This document shows positions 47,036 through 59,600 of a stretch of DNA of 64,000 nt, in pieces. Origin of the DNA: Rhododendron vialii (Eukaryota > Streptophyta > Magnoliopsida > Ericales > Ericaceae); assembly GCF_030253575.1 (NCBI RefSeq), contig NC_080569.1:1074001-1138000 (forward strand). The letters run 5' to 3'. The translations under genes and the position numbers were made by a program. Below the pieces are notes generated by a model. That model saw nothing but the letters and a program-made list of their open reading frames with translations. It made no database searches and was not told where the DNA came from. Within the stretch, counting starts at the first letter, position 1, and each line of letters begins with the position of its first letter.

Positions 47036-47778
47036 AAAATACCTTCATTTCTCTTTTGTTGCCCATGGAAAACAAATGTTTCTCAGTATGCTTCATTGCA
47101 TTATTTTCACTTCGACTAGCTTTCCTTTCAGTGTAACTGTATTGTGATTGAAAGTCAAAAGTAGCACCTTGTATTGTGATCAAAATTGTATTTCTTTCAG
47201 AATAGCTAAAGTTGAAATGTTGTGAAAGGGGCATGGCAATCATCCAAACCACCAAAAAAGACACATGAACCTTCTCACCTTATCGTTGTAAGAGAGTGAT
47301 ATTTGTGGGATGATATAGAACCAACCTCTCTTGGGAAGGACAAAAATGCAATTTTGCTACTCCTTCTTATGAACTGACTGACAGTATCATGACTCCCACC
47401 TTTTTCCGATTATGAAGATATTAACAGACTGTTTTTACAATGTCAATGTTAGTTTGGAACAGTTACTATGGTCAAGTGAGAGTTGTTTTCAGTGAATTTC
47501 CTTTTCTGCTAGAGCCAAGATTTCAGTGGATTAGTAAATCAAATTCTGATAGGTTGATGTCGTTACTTTTTTTTTCTGATCTATCCAATTGGCAGTGGTT
47601 TTTGATCGCTAAATTATAGTGTATTGGCTGGTGCTTGGTTCTGCTCTCATGTAAATGATGAGGCCATATCCACCCCCTTTGGCTTCATAGAAATGAAAGC
47701 TAGTATCTCAACAAGCCATGGAGTAGACTCTCAAGCCCTGACTGGAGGCCAAGGAGAAGATGAGGGACCACGAAACAC
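47036..47778 (+). repeat. third copy of the beta-glucosidase upstream region
   Basis: Collinear with 36575-37290, and the last part with 28680-28881. It ends in the leader of the GH1 pseudogene. The (AG)n tract is missing here. Confidence 0.85.
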
Positions 47779-48793
47779 ACGGCCAACAAACCCTGTTCTC
47801 CACTATTGTTTCTCCTGCTGAATTTAGTGCCACTGTTAGTGTTGAGTGCCGACACATTTAGCAGCAGTGAATTCCCACTCCCACCTGACTTTGTCTTCGG
47901 TTCAGGAACTTTTGCTTATCAGGTTATTTTTTCTTTTTCTTCCATTTATTTTATACAACTTATCAGGTTACTAATAACAATAAGTCCAGGAACACAACTG
48001 TGTCTGCAACTCGTTCGATGTATGTGGATCCACGTGCATTGAAAGCCTCCGGATGCAATTGTGTTTTAAAGTTGTATTCCTAGCATTGCTCTACTAGTAA
48101 TCCCTAGTGTACACTGTTTCGTTCTTTGCCTTTTCATAGTTGCAATACGGAACAACCCATTAGTACAGTCTGATGAATGGTGGTGTCTTAAATTATATCC
48201 ATGTGCATGTATGTATAAAATAGTCTGAGGGCACGGCATTAGATAAGACTCCGAGCATTTGGGACACTTTTGCTTACTCGAGTCAGTTTCTTGTCCTCCC
48301 CTTCCCTTTATTTTACAAAAAAAGGACTAGTTTGTTTAAATTCAAAAGAATGTGATTTTGTTTTCCGATTCCTTTCGGTCTCTGTCTTTCTTCCTCGTTA
48401 TCTTGGATTTTAAAGTTCATAAGCCGTTGAGTTTGCCTAAAACTGGTACAACAATAATTTTCTTGTAGCTTTATGCTACTGTCTTCACTTCAATCAAATT
48501 TCGGGTTCAGGATTTACCACAAAAGAATTGCTGTTCAGTTAATCAGTTGTTTCGGGTTCAGGATTTACTACGTGCATGGGGGCTTATTATATTTTCAACA
48601 TAACTCACTTGCAATTTGCATCCATGATGTGATGATTTCTGTATCACTCCAACACCTTTGATTATTCTTAAGTGATGATAAATAGTTGCTGAGATAAAGA
48701 CCATATATACCAAAAACCTACTTCATGTTGCAAGAAATTGATTGTCATGTGGATCCAATTCAAACAGGAAATGACACCAGGGACGTAGAATGT
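47779..48793 (+). pseudogene. GH1 beta-glucosidase pseudogene, exons 1-3
   Basis: A duplicate of the gene at 28.9 kb. Exon 1 (47779-47922) is open for 48 codons ending GSGTFAYQ, but the ATG is ACG. Exon 2 (about 48224-48281) has a 6-bp in-frame deletion and reads [10 protein letters not shown]. Exon 3 (from 48768) has a small deletion and is cut off at 48793 in the middle of GACGTAGAATGTGA, where the 1.1-kb tandem array begins. Introns 1-2 remain alignable. Confidence 0.9.
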
Positions 48794-50683
48794 GAAGTGC
48801 GAAAAGCCCAATAAACTCACTAGAACTCATAAGAAATGAAGGAATACCCTAAACTAAGAATGCGAGTACCAAATGGAAATTGGAATGAGTGGGAGGGCAT
48901 GAAAACGTGTTTTAGCCTTGTGGCTCTGACGATTCTTGAATTGGTCTACTTTCGACAACTTTTCATAAACCAAAATCTATTATTTTTATGTTTCGATTCC
49001 ATCATCTTTTAGAACTTTGAATACCCTCTTTCTCGATATTAAAATAGGTTTCGATCCGGTTTAAATTTGGTGTAATTTATATATTTTCCCATAATAATTT
49101 GTTTTTCGACTTGTTGAGGGTAAAATCGTCATATCTTTTGATGTATAAATAACTTTGGAGCCAAACTAAATTGGTTAGAAAGTATGCTAGACAAGCTTTT
49201 CAATGGTTCAAACCATATGCAAATCGGAGTTCGAGAGCGTCCGTGACAAGACCCCAAATTTTGGTCAATTTTTGAAATTTCGAGAATGTGCTCGGGCGCA
49301 TTAAAATTGTACAATTGGTCAAACTTCGTGGGTTTGTCTTGGGCGCTTTGGAACTCCGTTTTTCGCAAGGTTTGTACCGTTAAAAAGTTTGTTAAGTCTA
49401 GATTCTAACCCAAGTAGTTTGGATCAAAAATTATTTTTGCATTAAAAGATATGACGAATTTACCCTCAATGTACCAAAAAATAAATTAATTCAGAAAAAC
49501 GTTCGCATCTCTTTCATTTTAAATTTGATAAAGACCTATTATACATGGATAAAGAGGATTTTCAAAGAACTAAAAGATTATTTAATCATACCTTATGAAT
49601 AGTAGTAAAGTTTAGTTTATGAAAAGTGGGAAGTAAGAAGATCCATTTTGTGATCGAGAATATTACACCTGAATTTAAGTGAATCATTTCTGAGTTTCTT
49701 TCATAAACCTTGATCAATAACATATCCTATAATTGGTTGTAGTGGTCAAGGGCTATTGTTGGGGTATGGAAACCAAAATTTGGCTTTGTAAATGTAGAAG
49801 CCTTGTCTTGGGCATACATTTTAGGTGAATCCCGATCATTAAGCAGTTTTTGTGTGCTTTGATGAAGTGCGAAAAGCCCAATAAACTCACTAGAACTCTT
49901 AAGAAATAAACGAATACCTAAGAACTAGGAATGTGAGAACCAAATGGAAATTAGAATGAGTGGGAGGGCACGAAAACGTGTTTTAGCCTTAGTGGCTCCA
50001 ACGATCCTTGAATTGGTCTACTTTCGACCAACTTTTCAAAAACCAAAATATATTATTTTTATGTTTGGATCCCACCGTCTTTTAGGAATTTTAATACCAT
50101 ATTTCTCGATATACAACAGGTTTCAATCCGGTTTAAAGTTGGTGTGATCAAAGATTTTCCCATAATAATTTGTTTTTTGACCTCTTGAGGGTAAAATCAT
50201 CATATCCTTTGATGTATAAATAAGTTTGGAGCCAAACTAAATTGGTTAGAAAGTATGCTAAACAAAATTTTCAACGGTTCAAACCACGTGCAAATCGGAG
50301 TTCAATAGTGTCCGTGGGAAGACCACAAAGTTTGGTCGATTTTTTGAAATTCTAAAGATGCGCCTAGGCGCAGTGTTGTGCAGCTGGGGCGCATTAAAAC
50401 TGTACAATTGGCCAAACTTCGCGGGTTTTTCCCAGACGCTCCCAAACTCTGTTTTTCACAAGGTTTGTACCGTTAAAATGCTTATTGAGTCTAAATCCTA
50501 ACCCAAGTAGTGTGGAAAAAAAATTATTTGTGCATCAAAAGGTATGACCAATTTACTCTCAATGTGTCAAAAATAAACTAATTTGGTAAAACACTCGCAT
50601 CTCTTCCATTTTAAATCTTATAAAGATAATTATGTATGGATAAAGAGGATTTTCAAAGAACTAAATGATGGTGTAATCAAACC
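48794..50683. repeat. 1.1-kb tandem array, block 1 (about 1.8 units)
   Basis: Units are anchored by GAAGTGCGAAAAGCCCAAT at 48794 and 49864. Each contains AATGAGTGGGAGGGC.CGAAAACG, TTAGCCTT..TGGCTCC, TTGAATTGGTCTACTTTCGA, TTTGATGTATAAATAA and a distal AACTCCGTTTTTCGCAAGG. The block ends at TGTAATCAAACC before a T run. No gene is evident. Confidence 0.93.
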
Positions 50684-51645
50684 TTTTTTTTTTTTTTTGA
50701 AATTTCCCTCACGTCTTTGAAACGCGAGTTTCTAATGGGTGCCAGTACCCGTCGTTCCCATTTCCCCGAAGATTTGTACTCTCCCTCTCAATTCTCTGCG
50801 AATTGATTCTGGCCCTCAATTTTGATCTGAATTCTCTGGGATTAATTTTTTTTCCGGCAATTCTTGGTATTCTCAATTTTTATAGCCTTCTTTAGTACCA
50901 TAGCTATCATTTTTCCTTTCTGGCTTTCTCGAGTGTTTGTATTTTTGTCCCGTTTGTAAAATGGAAGCTCAAGCAGGGAGTATTGGGCCATCACACCACA
51001 TCACTATCTGTAAGCTACCCCATCACACATACATCGGGACCGAAGCTAAGGTCCAATCACGTGTGGTTGGTGTTAGGAGTATGTTTAGCTCCAATAAGGG
51101 GCTACAAGGGCTCAAACGTGGACCTTGTCGAACCTAGGCCGAGCTTTCACCACTGACCCAACCCCTCATTGGTACTCTCTGTTTCTTTGTCTCCTTTCTC
51201 TCTGTATCTCTCACGAGTACAGACACTCGTCCTCCATATCTCAATTTTTTCAAAGCAGTCATAACCTATCTTTTTGTGTTCTTGAGTTTTATAAGAAATT
51301 GAATTCACGTACCAGTATCATAATAAAAAGAGAACCTTCCTTTTTCAGATGGTCTGTTGTGGGACCACATTACTTTCCCATCGGCGCACGCCATCTTAGT
51401 TATTGCTACTATCCATGCATGCACACAATGATCGTGTTTTAAGTGATACTTATTGGTGGTTATGCAATCTTTGTAGTTATTGCAAGTAAGCTAAACCATG
51501 TGATGCAACCAAGTGATCATAATTAGGCATAACAATGTATCAAATAGACGTCTGAGTAGTGCTTTGCAAACCCCAATTTTTAGAACAGAAACACTAGTCT
51601 TCTACACCATCTTGTAGACTGTATGTGACAGTTTGATGGCTTCAG
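50684..51645. other. mosaic segment: UTR-like module, dispersed repeat, left flank of ABCB fragment
   Basis: 50695-50880 resembles the 35.6-kb UTR-like module (TAATGGGTGCCAGTACC, GAATTGATTCTGGCCCTCA). 50930-51170 is the inverse of 62030-62280 (for example CTCAAACGTGGACCTTGTC). 51545-51645 is the inverse of about 61104-61285, the intron before the ABCB exon. Confidence 0.6.
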
Positions 51646-52250
51646 GTTGGAGAGGGGGGAACTCAGCTCTCTGGAGGGCAGAAACAGAGGATTGCTATCG
51701 CAAGAGCGATTTTGAGAAACCCAAAGATTCTACTTCTTGATGAGGCCACAAGTGCTCTTGATGCAGAATCAGCACTCATTGATCTACAATCATTGAAAGT
51801 AATGTCCAATCGCACAAAGATAGTTGTTGCACACAGATTATCTACTATCCGTGATGTAGATTCTATCATTGTCTGATAGTCCTGAAAAATGCATGGACAG
51901 GTTGTCGAGAGGGGGGGTGTCATTCGGAGCTGACATCCAAAGATGGAGAGTATGCAACTCTGGTAGGCTTACAAGTATCAGAAGATGTAAAAAGTACAAG
52001 TCTTAACTATTCTAATGGAACTTCTAGTTTTCACGAATACCCAGAAAGTGAAGATCATCATCAGCAGGATTTCAAGTCAATCAACATAAAGGAGATGCAC
52101 CAGAATGGCCCTATGCAATGCTTGGTTCAGTGGGGGCTATTCTAGCTGGAATGGAGGCTTCTAGCTGGAATGGAGGCTCCTCTTTTTGCCATTAAATTAT
52201 ATATTGACTGCATTCTATTCTCCTGATTCCGCCCAAATCAAACAAGAAGT
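51646..52250 (+). pseudogene. ABCB (MDR/P-glycoprotein-type) transporter gene fragment
   Basis: After a good acceptor (GGCTTCAG) the exon encodes the end of an ATP-binding domain: signature [14 protein letters not shown], Walker [14 protein letters not shown]-loop VVAHRLSTI. An 8-bp insertion near 51871 creates TGA and TAG. Downstream, frameshifted remnants of the linker and the next membrane domain are still readable (GMEAPLFA). The rest of the gene is absent, so this is a dead fragment. Best match by memory is the ABCB13/14/19 type. Confidence 0.88.
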
Positions 52251-52649
52251 CCAACATGTTTTCATAAACTGCACTTTATTATTATTTATAAGGTTTGATT
52301 ACACCCGTCCGTGCCGCTTTAATAGGGACTTCGCATCTTGAACATGCGACTTTTTTCTATCGGCTGCTAACTTTTACACTCGGACGCTAACTATTGCTTC
52401 TGGCCGCAAACTATTGTAGAAGCGCACATCACGCTTTTTCTGTTAGTTTGCAAATAATTTGCTTTGCTTTTTGTGGATAATCCCCTGAATTTTGATTCTA
52501 CGAATTGATTCTGGCCTCACATTTCAAGTATGCAAAAGCTCACTTTTTATCCGAATTGTACGCCATTTAAATTAGGCTATCGATTTCATCATTTCAAGTT
52601 ACCTGATTTTAAATTGTTTTTTCATGCGAAAGCAAGAAAACGGACAATG
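52251..52649. other. UTR-like duplicated module
   Basis: 52310-52600 repeats elements of the 35.5-36 kb module (GAACATGCGA, GAATTGATTCTGGCCTCACA, TTTTTATCCGAATTGTA). No gene. Confidence 0.55.
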
Positions 52650-53602
52650 ACCTTGTCAAGTCAAATGACAACCTAATGATATCTCCCCTTCTCTCTGCTA
52701 TTGATATGGCTTTCTTAAGCACGAATCCAAGCACATGTTACATTGATGCACGTTGACTTCCCTCCGATTCTTGAAGATGAATATGGTGGATGGCTCAGTA
52801 GAAAATGTACGATGTATAAGTAACGAAGCTCACAAGTTATGTGGCAATGCAGGGAAAGACTTCACAGCATATGCCTATGTGTGCTTTAGAGAATTTGGTG
52901 ATAGGGTGTTGCATTGGACTACCTTGAATGAGGCCAATGTATTTACCATAAGTGGCCATGATATAGGAGAAACACCACCTCAGCGATGCTCTTCCCTATT
53001 TGGGGTAGGCAATTGTTCCAAGGGTGACTCCTCAACTGAGCCATACGTTGCTGGTCATCATATCTTGCTTGCACACGTATCGCTTGCAGAACTGTTTTGG
53101 AAAACATACCAGGTATCAAATATGGTTTTTCTAGAAGGCTTACTAAGTCTGTGTTTGATGTGGGCCGCGGCTTTTCTGCCGTAGCTTATAACTTAAGCTA
53201 AAAGCAATTTTTACAAAGAAAAAAAAAAACTTTAGAAGGCTTTAAAAGCTTCTTTTTTTTTTTCTTTTCAGAAGCTATATTTCGATTTTTTTTTTAACTT
53301 CTGCCTTTGAGTAGAGCTTTTAGCTTAAGTTCAGTTGCAAGAAGATTTCTGCTATCTTCAGTATCTTTGAAATTTCCATAAGATTTCTGCTTCAATTCTT
53401 TCTTTGCCACATGCCCACATCCATAAGCTTCAAAGAAATTTGAAAGTTTCATGTGTACCTGTTTCATTCATTCAATTAACTACGAACATAATCAACGAAA
53501 TATCAGAGAAAATGTTTATGTTAACATGGGAAGCAACATGGATTGGTGGGAATAAATGTCTTTTCTTATTGACTTGTCTTGCAACAAAATATGTGATTGC
53601 AA
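52650..53602 (+). pseudogene. GH1 beta-glucosidase pseudogene, exons 6-8
   Basis: Homology to the intact gene restarts in intron 5. Exon 6 (52723-52808) has lost its AG acceptor (GCAC) and its end. Exon 7 (52853-53112) keeps the acid/base motif TTLNEANVF but has one extra G at its start. Exon 8 (53528-53602) has lost its acceptor (CAT for CAG), carries a TGA where the intact gene has Trp, and is cut off where the 1.1-kb array resumes. Exons 4, 5 and 9-13 are missing. Probably the same duplicated gene as 47779-48793, split by array and ABCB sequence. Confidence 0.88.
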
Positions 53603-56600
53603 TATGTATAGTAGTAAAGTTTAGTTTATGAAGAGCGGGTAGTAAGAAGCTCCATTTTGAGATCGAGAATATTACAGCTAGAATTTGAAGTGAATCATTT
53701 ATGAGTTTCTTTCGTAAACCTTGATCAGTAACATGTCCTATAATTGGTTGTAGTGGTCAAGGGCTATTGTTGGGGTATGGAAACAAAAATTTGGCTTTGT
53801 AAATGTAAAATCCTTGTCTTGGGCATACGTTTTAGGTGAATCATGATCATTAAGTAGTTTTTGTGTGCTTTGATGAAGTGCAAAAAGCCCAATGAACTCA
53901 CTTGAACTCTTAAGAAATAAACGAATACCTTAGAACTAGGATGAGAGTACCAAGTGGAAATTAGAAAGAGTGGGAGGGCGTGAAAACGTGTTTTAGCCTT
54001 AGTGGCTCCGATGATCCTTAAATTGGTCTACTTTCAACCAACTTTTCATAAACCAAAATATATTATTTTTATGTTTCGATCCCATCCTCTTTTAGGACTT
54101 CGAATACCATCTTTCTCATATACAATAGGTTTTGATCCAGTTTAAAGTTGGTGTGATCAAAGATTTTCCCATAAAAATTTGTTTTTCGACCTGTTGAGGT
54201 TAAAATCATCATATCTTTTGATATATAAATAAGTTTGGAGCCAAACTAAATTGGTTAAAAAGTATGCTAGACAAGTTTTTCAATGGTGAAAACCATGTGC
54301 AAATCAGAGTTCGAGAGTGTCCGTGGCAAGAATCCAAAATTTGGTCAATTTTTGAAATTCTGAAGATGCGCCTGGGCGCAATGTTGTGCAGCTAGGGCGC
54401 ATTCAAACTACACAATTGGTCAAACTTCGCGGGTTTGTCTCAAGCGCTCCGGAACTCCGTTTTTCGCAAGGTTTGTACTGTCAAAAAGCTTGTTGAGTCT
54501 AGATTCTAACCCAAGTAGTTTGGATCAAATATTATTTTTGCATCAAAAGATATGATGAATTTACCCTCAATGTGCCAAAAAATAAATTAATTTGGTAAAA
54601 TGCTCGCATCTATTTCATTTTAAAAATGATAAAGACCTATGGTATATGGATAAAAAGGATTTTCAAATAACTAAAAGATTGTGTAATCATGCCTTATAAA
54701 TAGTAGTAAAGTTTTGTTTATGAAAAGCGGGTAGTAAGAAGCTCCATTTTTAGATCGAGAATATTACACCTAGAATTTCAAGTGAATCATTTCTCTGTTT
54801 CTTTTGTAAACCATGATAAGTAACATGTCCTATAATTTGTTGTAGTGGTCAAGTGCTATAGTTTGGTGTATGAAAAAAAAAAGGGCTTTATAAATATAAA
54901 AGCCTTGTCTTGGGCATACGTTTTTGGTGAATCCCGATCATTAAGCAATTTTTGTGTGCTTTAACGAAGTGCAAAAAGCCTAATGAACTCACTAGAACTC
55001 TTAAGAAATAAACAAATACCTTAGAACTAGGAATGGGAGTACCAAATAAAATTTAGAATGAGTGGGAGGGCGCAAAAACGGGTTTTTAGCCTTAGTGGCT
55101 CCGACGATCCTTGAATTGGTCTACTTTCGACCAACTTTTTATAAACCAAAATAAATTAATTTTATGTTTCGATCCCACCATCTTTTAGGACTTTGAATAC
55201 CCTCTTTCTCGATATACAATTTGTTTCGATCCGGTTTAAATTTGGTATAATTTAATGATTTTCCCATAATGATTTGTTTTTCGACCTGTTAGGGTAAAAT
55301 TGTCATATCTTTTGATGTATAAAGTAGTTTGGAACCAAACTAAATTGGTTAGAAAGTATGCTAGACGAGCTTTTCAATGGTTCAAACCATGTGCGAATCG
55401 GAGTTCGAAAGTGTCTGTGGCAAGACCCAAAAATTTGTTCAATTTTTGAAATTCTGAAGATGCACCCAGGCGCAATGTCGTGCGCCTGGGGCGCATTCAA
55501 ACTGTTCGATTGGTCAAATTTCGCGGGTTTGTCTAGGGTGCTCTGGAACTTCGTTTTTTTGCAAGGTTTGAACCGTTAAAAAGCTTGTTGAGTCTAGATT
55601 CTAACCCAAGTAGTTTGGATGAAATATTATTTTTGCATCTAAAGATATGATGAATTTTCCCTCAATGTGCAAAAAAATAAATTAATTCGGTAAAATGCTC
55701 GCCCCTCTTTCATTTTAAATCTGATAAAGACCTATTATATATGGATAAAAAGGATCTTTAAAGAACTAAAAGATTGTATAATCATACCTTAAATATAGTA
55801 GTAAAGTTTAGTTTATGAAAAGTGGGAAGTTAGAAGCTCCATTTTGAGATCGAGAATATTACACCTAGAACTTGAAGTGAATAATTTCAGAGTTTCTTTC
55901 GTAAACCTTGATCTGTAACAGGTCCTGTAATTTGTTGTATTGGTGTTTACACCATATTTCACTGCCTGTCGATGATCGACCGAAAGGTGGCAATTATGAG
56001 AATGCTTCATATTTTATTATTATTAAGTATTCGTATTAATATTAGAACTAATATTAGTATTCCTTTTATTATTATTTGCATGCAGGACACTTGGCTTGCT
56101 CCTACACATGTGGAAGTTAAAAGGACACTTGTCATGCTCCTACACATTTGAAGGGAAGTGGCAAGTTATTTTGACAAGTGGAAGCAAAAGATTGAATGAA
56201 GACTAGTGGAGAAGTTAGGAAGTTATTTCCTACGTTTGTTGTTTTCTATAAATAGTCTTTTAAGACTTCATTGTAATTCCTCTCCAACAAATCAAAGTCT
56301 ATCTTTATTTGTCTTAATTTTTGGCACTACTAACCCATTCGGGTTATAATTAGGAGTAGGAGTAGAATTTCATATTCTAAGCTTAACTTAGGATCTTCGA
56401 TGTGTCGCTCACGGTGATAGATCAATCGTTGAAGATTAACGGAAGTCTCTTCCATTTGTCTTCAATTTCGTTCTTAATCTCACATTTGACTCGACCGTCA
56501 TTTCTCTTCCGGTGAAGTCCTGAAATACGGCGTGAAACCACGGATCCGTCTTGTGGAGACATAACCGCATTCGCCCTTATTTTTGTTGTTGGCATTGTTT

Positions 56601-59600
56601 TCCGAAATTTCTGTCGATTTCGATTGAGGGAAAAATTGGTAAACAATTGGTCAGTAACATGTCCCCCATTTTTGTGTAAAATCATCATCTTATATATAGT
56701 AGTAAAGTTAAGTTTATGAAAAGCAGGTAGTAAGAATCTCCATTTTGGGATCGAGAATTTTACTCCTAGAATTTGAAGTGAATCATTTTTGAGTTTCATT
56801 CGTAAACCTTAACCAGTAACAAGTCCTATAATTGATTGTTGTGATCAAGGGCTATTTTTGGGTATGGCAACCAAAAAGAGGCTTGTAAATGTAAATGCGT
56901 TTTCTTGGGCATACGTTTTTTTGCGAATCCCGATCATTAAGCAGTTTTTGTGTTCTTTGATGAAGTGCAAAAAGCCCAATGAACTCACTAGAGCTCTTAA
57001 GAAAAAAGCGAATACCAAAGAACTAGGAATGGGAGTACAAAATAGAAATTAGAATGAGTGGGAGGGCGCGAAAACGTGTGTTAGCCTTAGTGGCTCCGAC
57101 GATCCTCGAATTGGTCTACTTTCGAGCAACTTTTCATAAAACAAAAAATATTATTTTTATGTTCCGATCCCACCATCTTTTAGGACTTTGAATACCCTCT
57201 TTCTTGATATACAATAGGTTTCGATCCGGTGTAAATTGGTGCAATTTACATATTTTTCCATAATAATTTATTTTTCGACCTGTTGAGGGTAAAATTGTCA
57301 TATCTTTTGATGTATAAATAAGTTTAGAGCCAAACTAAATTGGTTAAAAAGTATGCTAGACAAGTTTTTCAATGGTTCAAACTACGTGCTCGGAGTTCGA
57401 GAGTGTCCGTGGCAAGAATCCAAAATTTGGTCAATTTTTGAAATTTTGGAGATGCGCCTGGGCGCAAAGTTGTGTGCCTGGGGCGCATTCACGTGCGCCA
57501 GGGGCACATTCAAACTACACAATTGGTCAAACTTCGCGGGTTTACCTCGGGCGCTCCGGAACTCCGTTTTTTGCAAGGTTTGTACCGTCAAAAAGCTTGT
57601 TGAGTCTAGATTCTAACCCATGTTGTTTGGACGAAATACTATTTTTGCATCAAAGGATATGACGAATTTACCCTGAATGTGCCAAAAAATAAATAAATTT
57701 GGTAAAACGCTCGCATCTCTTTCATTTTAAAAATGATAAAGACCTATTATATATAGATAAAAAGGATTTTCAAAGAACTAAAAGATTGTGTAATCATGCC
57801 TTATAAATTGTAGTAAAGTATAGTTTACGAAAAGCGGGTAGTAAGAAGTTCTATTTTAAGATCGAGAATATCACACCTATAATTTCAAGTGAATCATTTC
57901 TCATTTTCTTTTGTAAACCATGATCAGTAACCTGTCCTATAATTGGTTGTGGTCAAGGGATATTTTTTGGGGTATGAAAAAAAAAATGTGGCTTTATAAA
58001 TATAAAAGCCTTGTCTTGGGCAAACGTTTTAGGTGAATCCCGATCATTAAGTAATTTTTGTGTGCTTTAATGAAGTGCGAAAAGCCCAATGAACTCACTA
58101 GAACTCTTAAGAAATAAACGAATTCCTTACAACTAGGAATGGGAGTACGAAATGGAAATTAGAATGAGTGGGAGGACGCGAAAACGTGTGTTAGCCTTAG
58201 TGGCGCCGACGATCCTCGAATTGGTCTATTTTCGACCAACTTCTCTTAAACCAAAAAATATTATTTTTATGTTTTGATCCCACCATCTTTTAGGACTTTG
58301 AATACCCTCTTTCTCGATATACTATAGGTTTCGATCCGGTGGAAATTGGTGCAATTTACATATTTTTCCATAATAATTTATTTTTCGACATGTTGTGGGT
58401 AAAATTATCATATCTTTTGATGTATAAATAAGTTTGGAGCCAAACAAAATTGGTTAAAAAGTATGCTAGATGAGTTTTTCAATGGTTCAAACCACGTGCA
58501 AATCAGAGTTCGAAAGTGTCCGTGGCAAGAATCCAAAATTTGGTCAATTTTTGAAATTCTGAAGATGCGCCTGGGCGCAATGTTGTGCGTCTGGGGCGCA
58601 TTCACGTGCGCCAGGGGCGCATTCAAACTACACAATTGGTCAAACTTCGCAGGTTTGTCTCAGGCGCTTCAGAACTCCGTTTTTCACAAGGTTTGTACCG
58701 TCAAAAAGCTTGTTGAGTCTAGATTCTAACCCATGTTGTTTGGATCAAATGTTATTTTTGCATCAAAAGATATGACGAATTTACCCTCAATGTGCCAAAA
58801 AATAAATTAATTTGGTAAAACGCTCGCATCTCTTTCATTTTAAAAATGATAAAGACCTATTGTATATGGATAAAAAGGATTTTCAAAGAACTAAAAGATT
58901 GTGTAATCATGCCTTACAAATTGTAGTAAAGTATAGTTTATGAAAAGCGGGTAGTAAGAAGCTCTATTTTAAGATCGAGAATATTACACCTAAAATTTCA
59001 AGTGAATCATTTCTCATTTTCTTTTGTAAACCATGATCAATAACATGTCTTATAATTGGTTGTAGTGGTCAAGGGATATTTTTTGGGGTATGAAAACAAA
59101 AATTTGGCTTTATTAATATAAAAGCCTTGTCTTGGGCAAACGTTTTAGGTGAATCCCGATCATTAAGCAATTTTTGGGTGCTTTAATGAAGTGCGAAAAG
59201 CCCAATGAACTCACTAGAACTCTTAAGAAATAAATGACTTCCTTACAACTAGGAATGGGAGTATGAAATGGAAATTAGAATGAGTGGGAGAGTGCGAAAA
59301 TGTGTGTTAGCCTTAGTGGCTCCGACCATCCTCGAATTGGTCTATTTTCGACCAACTTTTCTTAAACCAAAAAATATTATTTTTATGTTTCGATCCCACC
59401 GTCTTTTAGGACTTTGAATACCCTCTTTCTCGATATACTATAGGTTTCGATCCGGTGGAAATTGGTGCAATTTACATATTTTTCCATAATAATTTATTTT
59501 TCGACATGTTGTGGGTAAAATTGTCATATTTTTTCATGTATAAATAAGTTTGGAGCCAAACAAAATTGGTTAAAAAGTATGCTAGATGAGTTTTTCAATG

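Noticed and set aside
50937-51442. Open frames between the array block and the ABCB fragment
   Set aside because: They fall in a dispersed repeat that also occurs inverted at 62 kb with different frames.
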